NCBI GenBank assembly: GCA_947179155.2
Contig: OX359273.1
Location: 14,479,001 to 14,543,000 of the forward strand
Length of the DNA: 64,000 nucleotides
Source: Hedera helix
Lineage: Eukaryota; Streptophyta; Magnoliopsida; Apiales; Araliaceae
Reading direction: 5' to 3'
Position 1 is the stretch's first letter, and each line of letters starts with the position of its first letter. Below, one piece after another: positions 1 through 12,379 of the stretch. The notes under the pieces were generated by a model. That model had not been told where the DNA came from and ran no database searches. It was given only the letters and a program-made list of their open reading frames with translations. The translations under genes were made by a program, and so were the position numbers.

Positions 1-654
1 TATCTCCTATATATTCATATTGTTGCACAAAATACACATTGTGATCATATTAATCACGTATCACATAACACATAATTTGTATGCAGTTAAAACAAGAATT
101 ACATATCATAACATTCCAACATTTAACATAAAAGGGACTGAAGAACTTGCCTGGATTATGGCATTAATTAGTAAATATCCCTTCTGTACAGCTTCTCGTA
201 CAGCCTATGATCATAAATAATCAAATAATAATTATTTCTCTCTTTATGATATTAATTTAATTAATTAATATCATCTATAACGTAATTAACCCTACCCGAC
301 AATTTATTTTAGAGTACCGGTTTATTATTAATTAAAATGGTTAATTATATTAACCTCCTCAATCAATATATTAATTTAACTTAATATCAAATACATTCAC
401 TACGGACAACCCAGCTCATCGGATAAATTTTAACATATTTGGTTGTCCGAAAAATTTATTTGATCATTTTCTAACTTGTAACTCATTAGATTAATATTTA
501 AAATATTTAAATATTAATCTCCAATATTTAATATTTTTACAAAAATATTAAATTTAATGCCCAAACATCATTTCTATACTTTTAGTATTTTTATATAATT
601 TTCTATAATTTTTAAATAATTTTTAAACATTTATTTCATTAAAAACTAATTATG

Positions 655-900
655 GGGGCATTTTTGTAATTTCCGCAGCAAAGGGACAAAATTGGCATTT
701 TCCGGAAAGCTCAGGGGCGTTTCCGTAAATTTAGCAACGTTAGGGACATAACCGGAATTTTCCGGAAAGTCCAAGGGTATTACTGTAATTGCTGCGGCCT
801 TGGGGACACGCTCGGCATTTCTAGAAAAGCCGAAGGGCACGGCTGTAATTTTACAGGGCCAGGGGACACGGTCGGTATAACCGAAAAGAACAGGGACACG
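655..900. repeat. About 60-bp tandem repeat, 4 copies plus a partial
   Basis: Units start near 655, 714, 774 and 834, each built on a pattern like 'ggggc-n-gtaattt ... gggacac ... ttccggaaag'. They are markedly richer in GC and CpG than the surroundings. The period is a multiple of three, so it leaves a 182-codon minus-strand frame open (646-1194) with a repeating 20-residue pattern. I regard that frame as a by-product of the repeat. Such blocks are common inside plant LTRs. Confidence 0.7.
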
Positions 901-1120
901 CTGGTAATTTCCAGCGTGTCGTCGGTCGTCCGCGCGACGCGCGGCGACTGTTTCTCTGTCGACGCCCAAAAACGACGTCGTTTCCCCAGCTATTTTTGTG
1001 CTCCGCGCAATGCGCGGACTCTTCTCCAACACGCCCCGAAACGGCGTCGTTTCGGGCCGCGCTTCTGCTGAAAAATCATCCGCGTAATGCGCGGATTTCT
1101 TTCCTTTTCTTTTCCAACTT
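901..1120. other. CpG-rich palindromic island within LTR
   Basis: A local CpG-dense patch in AT-rich DNA. It contains short palindromic motifs: cgcgcgacgcgcg near 930, aacgacgtcgttt near 971, and ccgcgcaatgcgcgg and ccgcgtaatgcgcgg near 1004 and 1079. Likely part of the LTR's regulatory U3-like region; its function is unknown. Confidence 0.4.
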
Positions 1121-4100
1121 CGCCGGCAACAGTGCACCAACTTTAACAAAATTTCTCCATTTTGCACAAAATTTTCACCACAAAATAATTCCAAAAATCA
1201 CATAATTCATACATAAATATCCAAAAATTATTTGGAATCATTATTCTAATTATTTATAATTTTTCCATAAAATTTGCTTATTACTAAAATACCAAAATAA
1301 TTCCAATAAAAATACATTTATACCTTCAAGCTTCACTTTCTTCCTTCGTAAGCTCCAAATAATTCCTCTCTTCTCCCTCTTGGTGGTTATGGAGGTTTTC
1401 CGGTTGGCATGGTGGTGTTCGGGTAAGAGAAGAAGAGTATCTTCTTCCTTTCCTTTTCTTTTTCTTTTTCCTTCTTTGTTGCTTTGCCTTATTTCTTTTT
1501 ATAACCAAAACACTTAACTCAATTTTTAGAGCAAAACAATTCCACCGCCTTATCATGTATGCCACGGCTGACTTTGGAGCTTTTCGGAATAAAATAACAT
1601 GTATAATTAATTATTTTAATACATTACGTAATTATATCGTGTAATAAATATTTTATATAATAAATATAAAATATTTATTTTAATTCACTAAAATTCATAT
1701 TATGATTTATAAATAATATTAACACCCCTTTTGGGTATTTTTCTTGACAAATTTTGTACACACATAATGACATGCATGTAATTAAACGAGATAATTTATA
1801 CCTCCAAAAATCATAAAATAATTCATAGGACATATAAAAATTATTTTTCATAATTTTTCACTTCGTTACTTGGACAACATGTTACATTAACATGTTCACG
1901 TTTCCGAAATATTATTCTTCATAAACGTCATAATAATTTAATTATGCATAAACATAATTTTTAATAACTTAAAACATTCCTTTTTCTTATTTATTATTCA
2001 ATTTCTTTAATATTCATATTAATTTCTTTATATATAAATTATATAATTTCTTAATTTCCTCCAACTTTATTCCATTTAATCGCCTTATATAAATTACATA
2101 ATTATTCTTATATAATTTATATAATTATTATTTTCTTCATACCTTATTTTAATTTCCTTATATAAATTATATAATTTATTATTATATAATTTATATAATT
2201 ACCTTTCCTTCTCAATTAATTTCTAAACCTCCTCCAAAATTCTTGATAAATTCTAAAATCAATACATACAATTTTTCCAACTCCCTCATTCACTTTTTAT
2301 TTAAATTTGGATTAATTTAATTATTAATCCCTTTATTTCCATAATTAATGAAATTTAAGATTATCAATTAAACATTCACATATATAATATACAAATGTAT
2401 ATATCTAAATATATACATATTAAATTCATGCATTTACATTATCACATAACCTTATTTAAAACATAATTTCTGTACTTCCACAATAATTAAATTGTACCAT
2501 TTATTGTACAATTACTTGAAATTTCTTTATTCTTCATAAATTGTATTTACACAATTTATTTACTTTTCAATTATTTTAAATTCACATAATTCATCACCAT
2601 CTTTGTACAAATTTAATTTACTAATTAAATCCCTTCAAACACTTTAAATAATAATTGACTTAAACAACCTTGATATTTTTATCAATTAATTCTTATTTGA
2701 TATAATTAAAGGAATCCTGAAATTTGGATCCTCACAAATAAGCTACAAGTTGCGTCCCACGGCTCGAGGAAAAGCAGAGGACAAGTATATATTAATATAC
2801 ATTGACTTCACATTTAATTTCCCAGTACACCCATTTAATATAAAATCTCTGTGACTACCAATTTAGATCCACTTTAATTAATTATGTGTCCAAATTTAAA
2901 GTCCATGAGGATTGAATTTATTTTAATAAATCAATTTGATAAATTCAAATTATTAATTTCCTAGTGAAAATATAAATTATTAATATCCCACTATTAATAA
3001 CTTTCCAAATGAAAATAAATATAACATTATTAATATTTACGAAATCTCATAAATTAGTAATCACATTAATTTACACCTCAAATTTAACTCGCTAGCTATT
3101 TAATTAAATAATCACATAGCTCATTTACTCTATCAACTTTGATATTACACCACCTAGGTTGGTCCATTAATTTAATCCACCCATTAATTGAACATTCCTT
3201 AAACACCTTTTTGTAAAAAGGATCACTATTTTAAAATAATTAATATTCACTTAATTAATTATTTCACACCACTCATTTAATTTATCCAATCAATATTTCA
3301 TAAATAAATTATCTCTTTCTCTCCATAAATTGTTTCATACCATTCTATTTAAAATATTAAATATACTAATTTAATATCTTTAATCGTAAATTAAATATTA
3401 TTTTAATTTACCCATTTTAATCATCCAATATTTATTTAATAAATATTGTTCCATTATTCCATATTTTCATTTCACATCCACTTAGTATAATATTAAATAC
3501 ATTAACAATTAATCACAATTCAAATTATGAATTTAATTTACACATTTGGTTCTAATTACACATGTTATGTATTGAACCATTCATAATATTGAATTCACCT
3601 CAATTTGATATAATATTAAATATTATACCCTTATTTATGTTACATTTTTAATTAGTGTAACATAATTCTCAACATTAACTAAATAAAAGAAAATAACTTT
3701 CTTTATTCAATTAATTAAAGTTAACATATTCATCCACTAATAAAGATTAATGAATTACTTCCCTCATTTCATATTTAATTTATTTCTGTTTGGCATAATA
3801 TAATATATATTCATAAATTCACTATTTTATTTAAGTGAATTAATTACAAAATTTAATTCATAAAGACTCTATTGCCATTCAAGGTGTACAAATTATATTA
3901 ATTTATATTATAATCTTAACTCAATACCACTTAATTAGTTAATAGTTTTAATTAACTATTAAATTTCTTTTTTAAAATACTTGTATATATTTCACATTTA
4001 AATATATACATATTTTATCCACCACACATATCACATAATTCAAAATAAATATATATTTGATTCATTTGACCCGTTTCGTATTATAATAAGAATTTTATAT

Positions 4101-4129
4101 ATTAAATTCTTATAAAATATAATCAAAAT

Positions 4130-4275
4130 TTCGGATTGTCACATTTTTTCCTCCTTATAAAGATTCCGTCCTCGGAATCGTAATTACAAAACACACCCAT
4201 AACCGGTTTATATATATATAACCTCATAAATACTCGGGTTGTCACATTCACCCCTCTTAAGAATTTCGTCCTCGA
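4130..4275 (-). other. Two PPT/LTR-start junctions 103 bp apart
   Basis: On the minus strand the pattern 'cgaggacg(g/a)aat.ctt...purine tract...TGTGACAA(C/T)CCG' occurs twice, with LTR starts complementary to 4246 and 4143. In Del-like elements this pattern marks the end of the internal region and the start of the 3' LTR. Two in a row mean a local duplication or one element's terminus inserted just inside another's LTR. Confidence 0.55.
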
Positions 4276-5637
4276 AATTTCAGCATACTTATTTTTGCTC
4301 ATTCTGTCCATAAGGTTCTCGAATTAACCTATCAAATTTCTCATTCTCTGAGGATTTTTCATTGATCATTTAATTCTATGACCAAACTCCTCTAAAATTT
4401 ACACCTCTACCCATTCAATTTCTAGAATATTGGGATATTTTTCAGAAATCTTCAATAATTGTTCAATAATTTTGAAGGAGCTTGAATAAATAGGAAGTAA
4501 AAAAAAAATGTCATATCCGGTTGAAGGGTCATAAAGATCATAAACAAATGTGAAGGAATCAATCATTCGACTGACCCTTTTAAATTCACAAAATGATTCA
4601 ATAATATGAACTCGTTATAATCAATGCACAATTTGATAAGTGACAATTGATTTTAAAATGCTGAGTGGTCACCTTGACCATGAACGTCTGGTGAGGCATC
4701 AGTCTCTTGATTGACCATCTTAGGTTACATGTCCAGACTGCACTTGAGGCATCAGTCTCTTGATTGACCCTCTTAGGTTATTTCATGTATCATTTATCTG
4801 ATACTTAGGTTGCTCCCCATTATGGGTTGTTCTCTCAGCTTTAGAATCCGTACCAACAACAGGTTTGGATAGCTTTTAAATGTTTAACATGTAAACGTCC
4901 AGCCGAAACAATTGGCATAGACTGACAATAATAGTTCGGATATCAATTGAAACTTTAAACTCTCCAAGAGTACATTCGTGCAATAAAATTTTAAAGTTCA
5001 TCACTTCGGATTAAAAGTTGTCTAGCCGAATCAAATGGCCTAGACTACCATAATAAACTGTTCATGAACCATGAACTCTAAAACCTTTTAAATTATTTTA
5101 AGTGAAAGTGAAAATCATTTTATGACTTTATGATACCGTATCTTTGTCACAGTACGTTGAGGATTCTATCAATAGTAATTTTGACGCCATCTTTATGGTG
5201 CAATTTACTTTATGATATCATGAAGAAAATACGTTGAGGATTCCGTCATTTGTCATATCCACACCACATAGTGTGTTAACGCTTTTAAGAATACATTTTG
5301 ATGTTTTCAAATCAATTATGGTCTAGTCGAATCAAATAGCATAAACTCTTCTTTAAACGTTTCAAAATACTGAAAACTATTTTATGACTCTGTCATACTA
5401 CATCATACCATAGTGGGCTTAAAAATACATCAAACACTAGGTTTACTCTGCATTGATGACTCCATCGTTTATCATCTCTGCACTAAATACATTAATGATT
5501 ACTGAAACACATTTTGATATTTTCAAAAGCACAAAAGTACGAATTTAGCACGATTTCAAGAATTTCAAAGTCTAGCATAGCAAGAAGATTTGGAATATCC
5601 TAAAACCTCAAAATAATCACCAATTTTTACTCCTAAT
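4247..5637. other. Gene-free retroelement spacer with a 53-bp repeat
   Basis: No open frame of note. It contains a 35-bp near-perfect direct repeat (starts 4693 and 4746, period 53) built around 'gaggcatcagtctcttg', and recurring 'gtctagccgaatcaaatggc' phrases near 5020 and 5320. It probably continues across the solo LTR into 7764-9600. Best read as untranslated internal sequence of the minus-strand Gypsy element. Confidence 0.4.
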
Positions 5638-7763
5638 TGTCGACGCCGGGATTTCGCCGTTTCGTTTTTTAATAATTAAAATGCCCTTTTCCAATTTTAG
5701 CCTTTGAATTTAAGATGTGATTTTTTGAAAAGGGCCGACCTAGTGTCGACGGGATTTTGAAAGGTCGATTTTGTAATGAGCCAATTGACCAGAGTCGCCA
5801 GTTGGTATATTTGAAATGGATGTACCAACTCATCCGAATTTTGTTTTCGTAATCGCTGGCTCATATGTGACTCCGAATTAATTGGTCCGCAAACCGAGAT
5901 TCATAGAGTTCGGGGGCTTGCTTAAGCGAGGGGAAGGTGTTAGGCACCCCCCGACTTCCGTGAAATACGGTTACCGCAATCTCGATGTTTTCCTATCCTT
6001 TTAAATCTTAAAATGTGTGTGTGCGCGGGCGTGTGTGTGTGTGCCTAAATGGAGGTTTGTGTTGTCCTTTTGCATAAAGTTGCTTTGATTTTATATGTCA
6101 AAATGTGCTTTGTCGGGAAAGCGTTTTAGACGTCTTTTGACCCAAATGACGAGGCTTCGCTTTTTATAAGAAATATTGATTTTAATTTCGAAAACGATGA
6201 GGTTTTTTATTAGATGTCATTTTAGAAAACAATAGTTTTTTAAACTTTTGTCGAATAGGAATCGAGACTATACATTGCCCTCTAACAATAGATATAAATA
6301 AAATGAAGGCAACTTCTAGAACTCTTTAACCCTATGCACAAAGTTTAATGAAAACGTTCATTTATTTTTCGAAGCACATTTTTATGACATTTCAAACAAA
6401 ATATAGCCTTTTCGTCAAACAAGGATCAAAGTTTCGCCAAAACTCTTTATTTTTTAAACCTCGTGAATCTAATATCCTAATTTGATTGATTTTATGCAAA
6501 TCTTTATCGTTTCATTCCAAAATCATTTTCTCGCGTCAAAACGGAAAACCAAGCATTAAAATGGCGTTGGAGTTATTCATGGGCATGTGAGCCATCCAAA
6601 TAACCCCAAACGCCCACAATCGCACATTTCACTATCACGGGGCCTTAAACCCGATTTTCGATCCGACATCGCTTTAAGGCCCAAAAATTACATATTTACA
6701 ATACAAATGCATCGCCATCGCTACATACGTAAAAGCTAGAAAATAAACTAAAAGGATATCATCGGGAGGTTAGGAGGAGATTCTATCCGTAATAAATCCT
6801 CCCTAACCGTCCCTAATCCACAGATCTACAACATATGTTAACTATATTGGATCTAAACTCAAAATACACAAATTCAAACTATTTAAATAGCAATGCACCA
6901 AATATTTTCGGATCCACAGTAGATCCACCCAACAAATGCAATAAGAACAAAAAATAAAAATAGATCTACAAGATTTGCTACATAAAACACAACGAAGCAA
7001 TGAACCTCGGATTTTTTCACATTCCAATCGATGCAATAGACGCTTTAACACTTGAAAATCAACATAGGATACAAAGATTGTATAAAAGAGGAAGAAATCT
7101 CACTTTTTTTCTCTCTTTTTCTCTCTTTTCTCTCGCTCCCGTAGCCTCTCTCTCTCTCTCTTTTTCTTTCTTCGCCCGCGTCTCCCGAAAATGAAACTGG
7201 AAATGGCGATTTAGCAACTTCAGATCTTGGCCGCAGATGCAACTGCGGCCAGCCGCAGGTGCAGCTGCGGCCGGCTCCGGTGTTTTCCTCGATTTCCGCA
7301 TCTGATGTCGGTCTTTCATTTTTTCGCTAGAAGGCTTGTATTTTGCAATCCGGAAATCCCTGGAAAACGTGCCATATTGTTCTGGGAGGCTAGTTCGGAG
7401 GGCTGCGACTTGATATAGCATTTGCTAACTGTGCTTGGCTTCTAGGGGGCGCTGCCCCCTTTCCACCCCCGCCAGCTCACCGGCGAGCTGGGCAGCCGCT
7501 CGCTCACCGGGGAGCGAGACCCCCGAACATCGTAAGCGTAGTGGCCGTTAGTCGTCTTTTGTGCTCAAATCAGGTTCTTCTGGATCAACTGTTTGCCTTG
7601 CCTCAAGTAACCTGATGCTCGTTGTTCGTTGTGGCGGCTTTGACCGTAAATCGTTAGGGTGACTTCGTTTTGAGGTTCACCTTCCTTTTCGCATTCCGGC
7701 TCAAGCGACGACTTTGCCCTCCTGCCAGGGTTAGTAGAGAAGTGCAAAATTTGGGTGTCTACA
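5638..7763. mobile_element. Solo LTR 1 (2126 bp) with TSD CTAAT
   Basis: The segment begins TGTCGACGCC and ends GGGTGTCTACA. It is flanked by perfect 5-bp direct repeats CTAAT (5633-5637 and 7764-7768), the mark of an LTR-retrotransposon insertion. No internal retroviral region is present, so this is a solo LTR left by LTR-LTR recombination. A second member of the same family, in the same orientation, lies at 13853-15885. Inside are a (TG)n run near 6013-6040, a pyrimidine-rich patch (7100-7170), a GC-rich patch of repeating 'gcagctgcggcc' words (7225-7280) and a conserved 3' part with 'gctcaccgg.gagc' palindromes. Short ORFs here are not genes. Confidence 0.92.
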
Positions 7764-9888
7764 CTAATCTTTTCCAGCTGAATAACTATATCTATTATAG
7801 CTTTAATCTTGCTACTTAACTCTACCCACACTCTCTGTTCATCAAACTTACAACGTATTTGGGCTCATAAACTTACCGCAATCATATGGTTTGAAGAGCT
7901 TGTCCTATTCAGGCCAAAGTCGCCCATTCGCTGAGGGGCTCCACCACATGATTATGAGTCGCGAACTTACCATACGTGTCGGCTCTCAGAACACGAACTT
8001 ATCTTAACATCCTCTACTTATCTGTTATATACATGAGAAAAGAATCACCTTCTCAACATACATATAGCGAATCGCGCGATACCAATTTTCAATTGATTAT
8101 CACTATCGGAAGCTGAGTGGTCGTCAAACCAAAACACAATCTCCTGCCCATACAAGAAATTGGTCAACTCAACCATTAATCAATATAGGAAGTTAAGCGG
8201 TCGTTAAACCAAGAACAAATCCCCTGCCCATACAAAGAACTGTTCAACTCAACCACTATATCAATATAGGAAGCTAAGCGGTTCTAAAACCAAGCAAAAA
8301 TTCCCCGCCCATACGAGGAGTTGTACAACTCAGCCACTAACATGAGTATATTTGTTTAATCAATCCAAACAATTCGGTTCGATTAATTGTTAGCATACAT
8401 TATGCTATGCAGTGTTAGTGAATTAAGCATAACAATATTCTTTAAGTGAATTAATAACAACATTAACATGCATTCGTTTTATTAATTACCAAAATAAATT
8501 AGATCTTTATTTAAAATGGCGTCTCCCACTATTTTCTACAAACTATATTACCCTCTTTATATAGTTCGGCAAATCTAGTTAAAGATTTGCTAGTGAGAAT
8601 AAGGATCTTATTTCAAATGTATATAGCCTTGTGTAACACAACAAATGATATATAAATAAATAGGTAGACAACTCTTGTCAATTACATTAACATGTAACTC
8701 TTTTTATTTTGCCTCTTAGATTATTATGATCATGTGTGACACATCCAAATCAAAATTATCCAAGTTAAGTCCAACCTAGCATTTTCTTATATTAGAAGAG
8801 AAAAAGACCGTCCTTGTGTGACACAACAAAACAGTAATGTTCAATTCTTTTTATAAACATCAAATGTGATAAAACAACATCTCAAAAAATTAATATAAGC
8901 CTTGTGTGACACAACAAACTTATAATGATGATTTGATACTCTATCGTTTTACCATGCTAGAAGGCGACGTTCGATATTTTTAATAAATATCTTTGAACGT
9001 TACAACTTAATATTATGAGTAGTAGAATAAATAAATTAGAACAATTCTAATTTTATTTAATTGAATTAAACTCCTTTAATTCATGAATTAAACATTTTAA
9101 TTCATTTTATAAATAATATTTATTCTACATCATGAGGGGTTTGTTAATATTAAATGTCTCATCTTGTTTAGCGCGCATGCACATATATATATATAAAATA
9201 CGCGTCATATTAATTAACATGCGAAGCATGTTTGATAATATATAATATATATAAATAAGAATGCACATATAGAATACTATATTCTACTTGGATTGATTAT
9301 GGACTTTTATTCTAGTTTGGTTCACTAGAGCCACCAAGTGAACCAAAAGGTCAACCTAGGGTGCAAGAATAAATTAAATTAAATGTAACTATTACATTTA
9401 AATTCAGGCTCCATTACAAACGAGTCTTTATGCGCTCCTTGCTTCTTTGTTCTAATTCTTCAAAATAATTCTAACTAATCCTATTACAAATTATCTATAA
9501 TAAATAGAAACCTTGATCAACAGTCAAGGGGAAGTACATAGGAGGGAGATAGAATTATACATCAGAAAAATTAGAAAGACGAGGTACGCAGACCCCATTT
9601 ATTAAAACCCATTCATTCATGCATTTAATTAAAATTAAATCCAATCATATTGGTCAATAGTCCATAATCAATCCCATTTATTATCATATATATCAACATA
9701 TATATTAATAAATAATATTCATCTCATGAATTAAATAAAACATTCCATATATGTATTGGTATCATTTAATGGGCAATTTAAAGTTGCATGAAATCTAATT
9801 TCATATTTAAAATAAACCATTTATTTTAATTATAAAATTATTTAAAATAAACTATTTATTTTTATTAATTTAAAATTATCCAAAATAA
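7764..9888. other. Gene-free spacer flanking solo LTR 1
   Basis: Continuation of the sequence interrupted by the solo LTR. It holds the 81-bp tandem repeats at 8100-8340 and repeated 'cttgtgtgacacaacaaa' phrases near 8630, 8810 and 8905. From about 9000 it is plain AT-rich DNA. No gene, tRNA or rRNA was recognised. Confidence 0.4.
8100..8340. repeat. 81-bp tandem repeat, 3 diverged copies
   Basis: Three units (near 8100, 8181 and 8262) share 'gaagctaagcggtc', 'ctgcccatac' and 'caactcaaccac' blocks in the same order. The period is 81 bp. The copies are clearly diverged, so the array is old. It probably belongs to the untranslated part of a Gypsy-type element. Confidence 0.75.
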
Positions 9889-10575
9889 ACCCATAAAGAA
9901 GGAAAAGAAAATAACAAGGGCTTTGTATTTTTTTTTTATTTTAAAAATATATTTTGCAATTATAAGTATACAGTAATTCTGTTGTATTTAAAAATTTGTT
10001 TTATATTTAAGCGTTAATTAAAAAGAATTAGTATATACTATATGAATTTATTTTTACACTATATTAGTATATATTATATTTGTTTTTTGTTTTTTTAATT
10101 ATTTCTCACCAGAAGAGATAATTTCAAAAAAATTATTTTTTATTTTTTAGATAATAATTAATTTTTAAAGATTAGTTATTTTTTAAAATTTGAATTAGTA
10201 CAGTATATATGTTAAAATTTTAATTTTAGTTTTGTATTTAAGAAGAACATTACCCATAAAGAAGAAAAAGAAAAAAACATGGGCTTTGTATTTTTTTTAT
10301 TTGAATTTTTATTTTAAAAATATATTTTATAGTTAGAAGTATACAGTAATTCTGTTGTATTTAAAAATTTATTTTATATTTAAGCGTTCATTAAAAAAAT
10401 TAATATACATTATATGAATTAGTTTTTACACTATATTTGTTTTTGTTTACTCATTTCTCACCAGAAAATATACTTTCAAAAATTTTATTTTTATTTTTTA
10501 GATAATAATTAATTTTTAAAGTTTAGTTATTTTTAAAATTTTGAATTAGTATAGTATAATGTTAAAATTTTAATT
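9889..10575. repeat. Tandem duplication of about 360 bp
   Basis: Two consecutive copies, from 9889 and from 10253, both begin 'cccataaagaa'. Both run through the same landmarks in order: gggctttgtattttt, agtatacagtaattctgttg, ttaagcgtt, atttctcaccagaa and ttagataataattaa. They differ by scattered substitutions and small indels. No coding potential is seen. Confidence 0.75.
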
Positions 10576-10985
10576 TGGGTGGGTTTTAGTAAAATTGGGG
10601 AAAATGATGACTTTCAATGTGGGTGACAATTTAGAGGAACAAAAGTATCATTCAGCCATTCTGATAAAGGCACTTTTGGCCTTAAAAAATGGATCGGATC
10701 AATTTTTAGTCGGGTTACAGTCAAATCGGATATAAGAAACGGAAACGACAAAAAATTGTCACTTTAAGAACATAATTGACGAAAAATGAACTTTAGAGAT
10801 TACTTTAAAAGTAGATGACAACTTAAAAGGACAGAAGTGTCATTCCGTCCTTTTTCATTGGGCTCACTAACTACCACTTGAGCTAATCTCTTTGAATGTG
10901 GCTATTATAGCTGACAATTGTTTTGTGACAATCAGTAATTAATCATAACACACCAATGAATAAATTAGCTTGTATAAAAATGTGC
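10576..10985. other. Non-coding spacer with a diverged direct repeat
   Basis: The phrase 'gtgacaatttagaggaacaaaagtatcattc' style block near 10612 returns in diverged form near 10812. No gene was recognised. Confidence 0.3.
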
Positions 10986-11314
10986 TACCTCGATTCTAAA
11001 TTATAAAATAATTATTAATTTTTAAAAATTAATTTGAAATATTTTCAAAGTTAAAATTGAGATGATTCATAAAATATTATGAAACAATAAATCTTATAAC
11101 AAGTAATACTTTTTAAATAGTTTATAAATTTCATCATACCATTGATTAAAGTTAGAAATCAAAAATTATAAAATAATAAATCTTACAAGGAGTAATACTT
11201 TTTAAATAGTTTACAAATTTTATCATACTATTTATTAAAGTTAGAGATATTCATGTCAATTTTGAGTTGACTTTAAAAAATTAATAATAATTTTTTATTT
11301 TGAAACAGAAGAAG
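10986..11314. mobile_element. Stowaway/mariner-like MITE
   Basis: About 330 bp of AT-rich DNA with imperfect inverted ends. The left end reads CCTCGATTCTAAATTATAAA; the right end, reverse-complemented, reads CTTCTTCTGTTTCAAAATAA. Both continue into an 'attattaattttt' motif. Dinucleotide TA flanks both ends (10984-10985 and 11315-11316), the Tc1/mariner target duplication. Related to the element at 40979-41227. Confidence 0.65.
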
Positions 11315-11964
11315 TATAATATACTCTAAAAGAAAAGCTTTAAACAACATCGAGATGGAGAGCTCACTAAACTCTACTTCAAGACAATATTACTCAAAAA
11401 TGACCCAAATTTAGCAACCTCGTAAAGAGCACATTTGAGTGAACATCTCACTCAGCTAGAACTCAAGACAACATATAAGAATGATGCCCAGTTACCATAT
11501 GTAAGTAGCCATATGCTTGGTATATCATGCATGCATTTAAACAATTTTTTTCAAAGTTCTTATTTTTAATTTTATTTTTAAAGTGCATCTTAAACAAATT
11601 TAAATATGTATATAAAAATACTTTAGTTAGTCCCAAATTATAGCTATTTTTCAGGGTTGGTTCCGAATTTATGTTTCAAGTGTTTCATTTTAAAATATTA
11701 TAATTTCTGCAATCTTAATTCAATCTCACAAAAAATAAAACTAAATGGGATTTAACACGAAAAATAACTATAATTTGACAACTAAACTGAAACCGGCTAT
11801 AATTTGTAAACTAAACACGAAAACGATCTATATTTTGCAGACTAACATTAATATTTATATAATTTGAAAATGAGATATGCAAAAAATATAGTTAAGAGGC
11901 CAAAACGTAAAAACCAGTTATAACTCGAGGACGGGAGCATATTACCAAGGAGAAAGAAAAATAC

Positions 11965-12335
11965 CGTAAAAATGAAGTTGTATCCCAAATCAAGAACAGT
12001 TCGAAGAAAAACAATTCTCCTCCACATCATCATCATATAAGCCGGCGTCATAAATCCCGCCTCACTGGAAAAATCAGTGCCATCGCTGGTGAGAGCATAA
12101 CAATGTGGATGTATTTTCAAGCAACGAGCATATGCCTTTTCATCCATTGCTATAACCACAACATGATCCAAAAGCTTGAGCGATTGATTTCCAATTCGGA
12201 AGCTCTCAAGAAAAAGATCAAATACTGAGGTTGGTGCTGCCCAGGCTTCATTTAAAGTGGTTAGGATCACAGTTCTGTTTGCCATTTGTGCCTTTTCCAG
12301 TACTGTCTTCAAGTTAAGATCTATGCTACTAACCT
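11965..12335 (-). pseudogene. Nucleotide-diphospho-sugar transferase (DUF271-type) single exon
   Basis: The minus strand encodes TVILTTLNEAWAAPTSVFDL, then SFRIGNQSLKLLDHVVVIAM, a KIHPHCYAL block, FMTPAYMMMMWRRIVFLRTV and LGYNFIFT. That is the conserved core exon of the plant At4g15970-like / Nucleotid_trans (PF03407) family. These are type-II membrane Golgi proteins that include arabinosyl- and xylosyltransferases. The exon ends at a plausible donor (ACG followed by GTATTT). The next exon, which should start with the DxD-bearing 'DADVMWFRDP', was not found downstream (towards lower coordinates), and no N-terminal membrane-anchor exon is evident upstream. There is no stop inside the exon, so the fragment is young or still constrained. 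Without the DxD exon it cannot make an active enzyme. I call it a gene fragment. Confidence 0.75.
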
Positions 12336-12379
12336 TTAAAAACAACGTAAGATTATTAAGCATTGAAACAGTGATTCCG

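Larger units (their letters stand above)
1..4246 (-). mobile_element. Del/Tekay-like Gypsy LTR material, minus strand
   Basis: This very AT-rich stretch has no convincing gene. At its right edge the minus strand reads a purine-rich tract (AAGAGGGGTGAA) followed by TGTGACAACCCG. That is the usual polypurine tract / 3' LTR start junction of plant Del/Tekay-type chromoviruses, so the LTR should run leftwards from 4246. No primer-binding site is seen before position 1, so the far end is undefined. It holds the 60-bp CpG-rich repeat block (655-900), a pyrimidine-rich segment (1326-1500) and a segment (about 1590-1725) that recurs inverted at about 21135-21265. Several insertions may be merged here. 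Class assignment is moderately sure; extent is not. Confidence 0.5.

Noticed and set aside
646..1194. 182-codon minus-strand ORF
   Set aside because: Open only because a 60-bp tandem repeat has a period divisible by three; low-complexity repeating product, inside LTR DNA.
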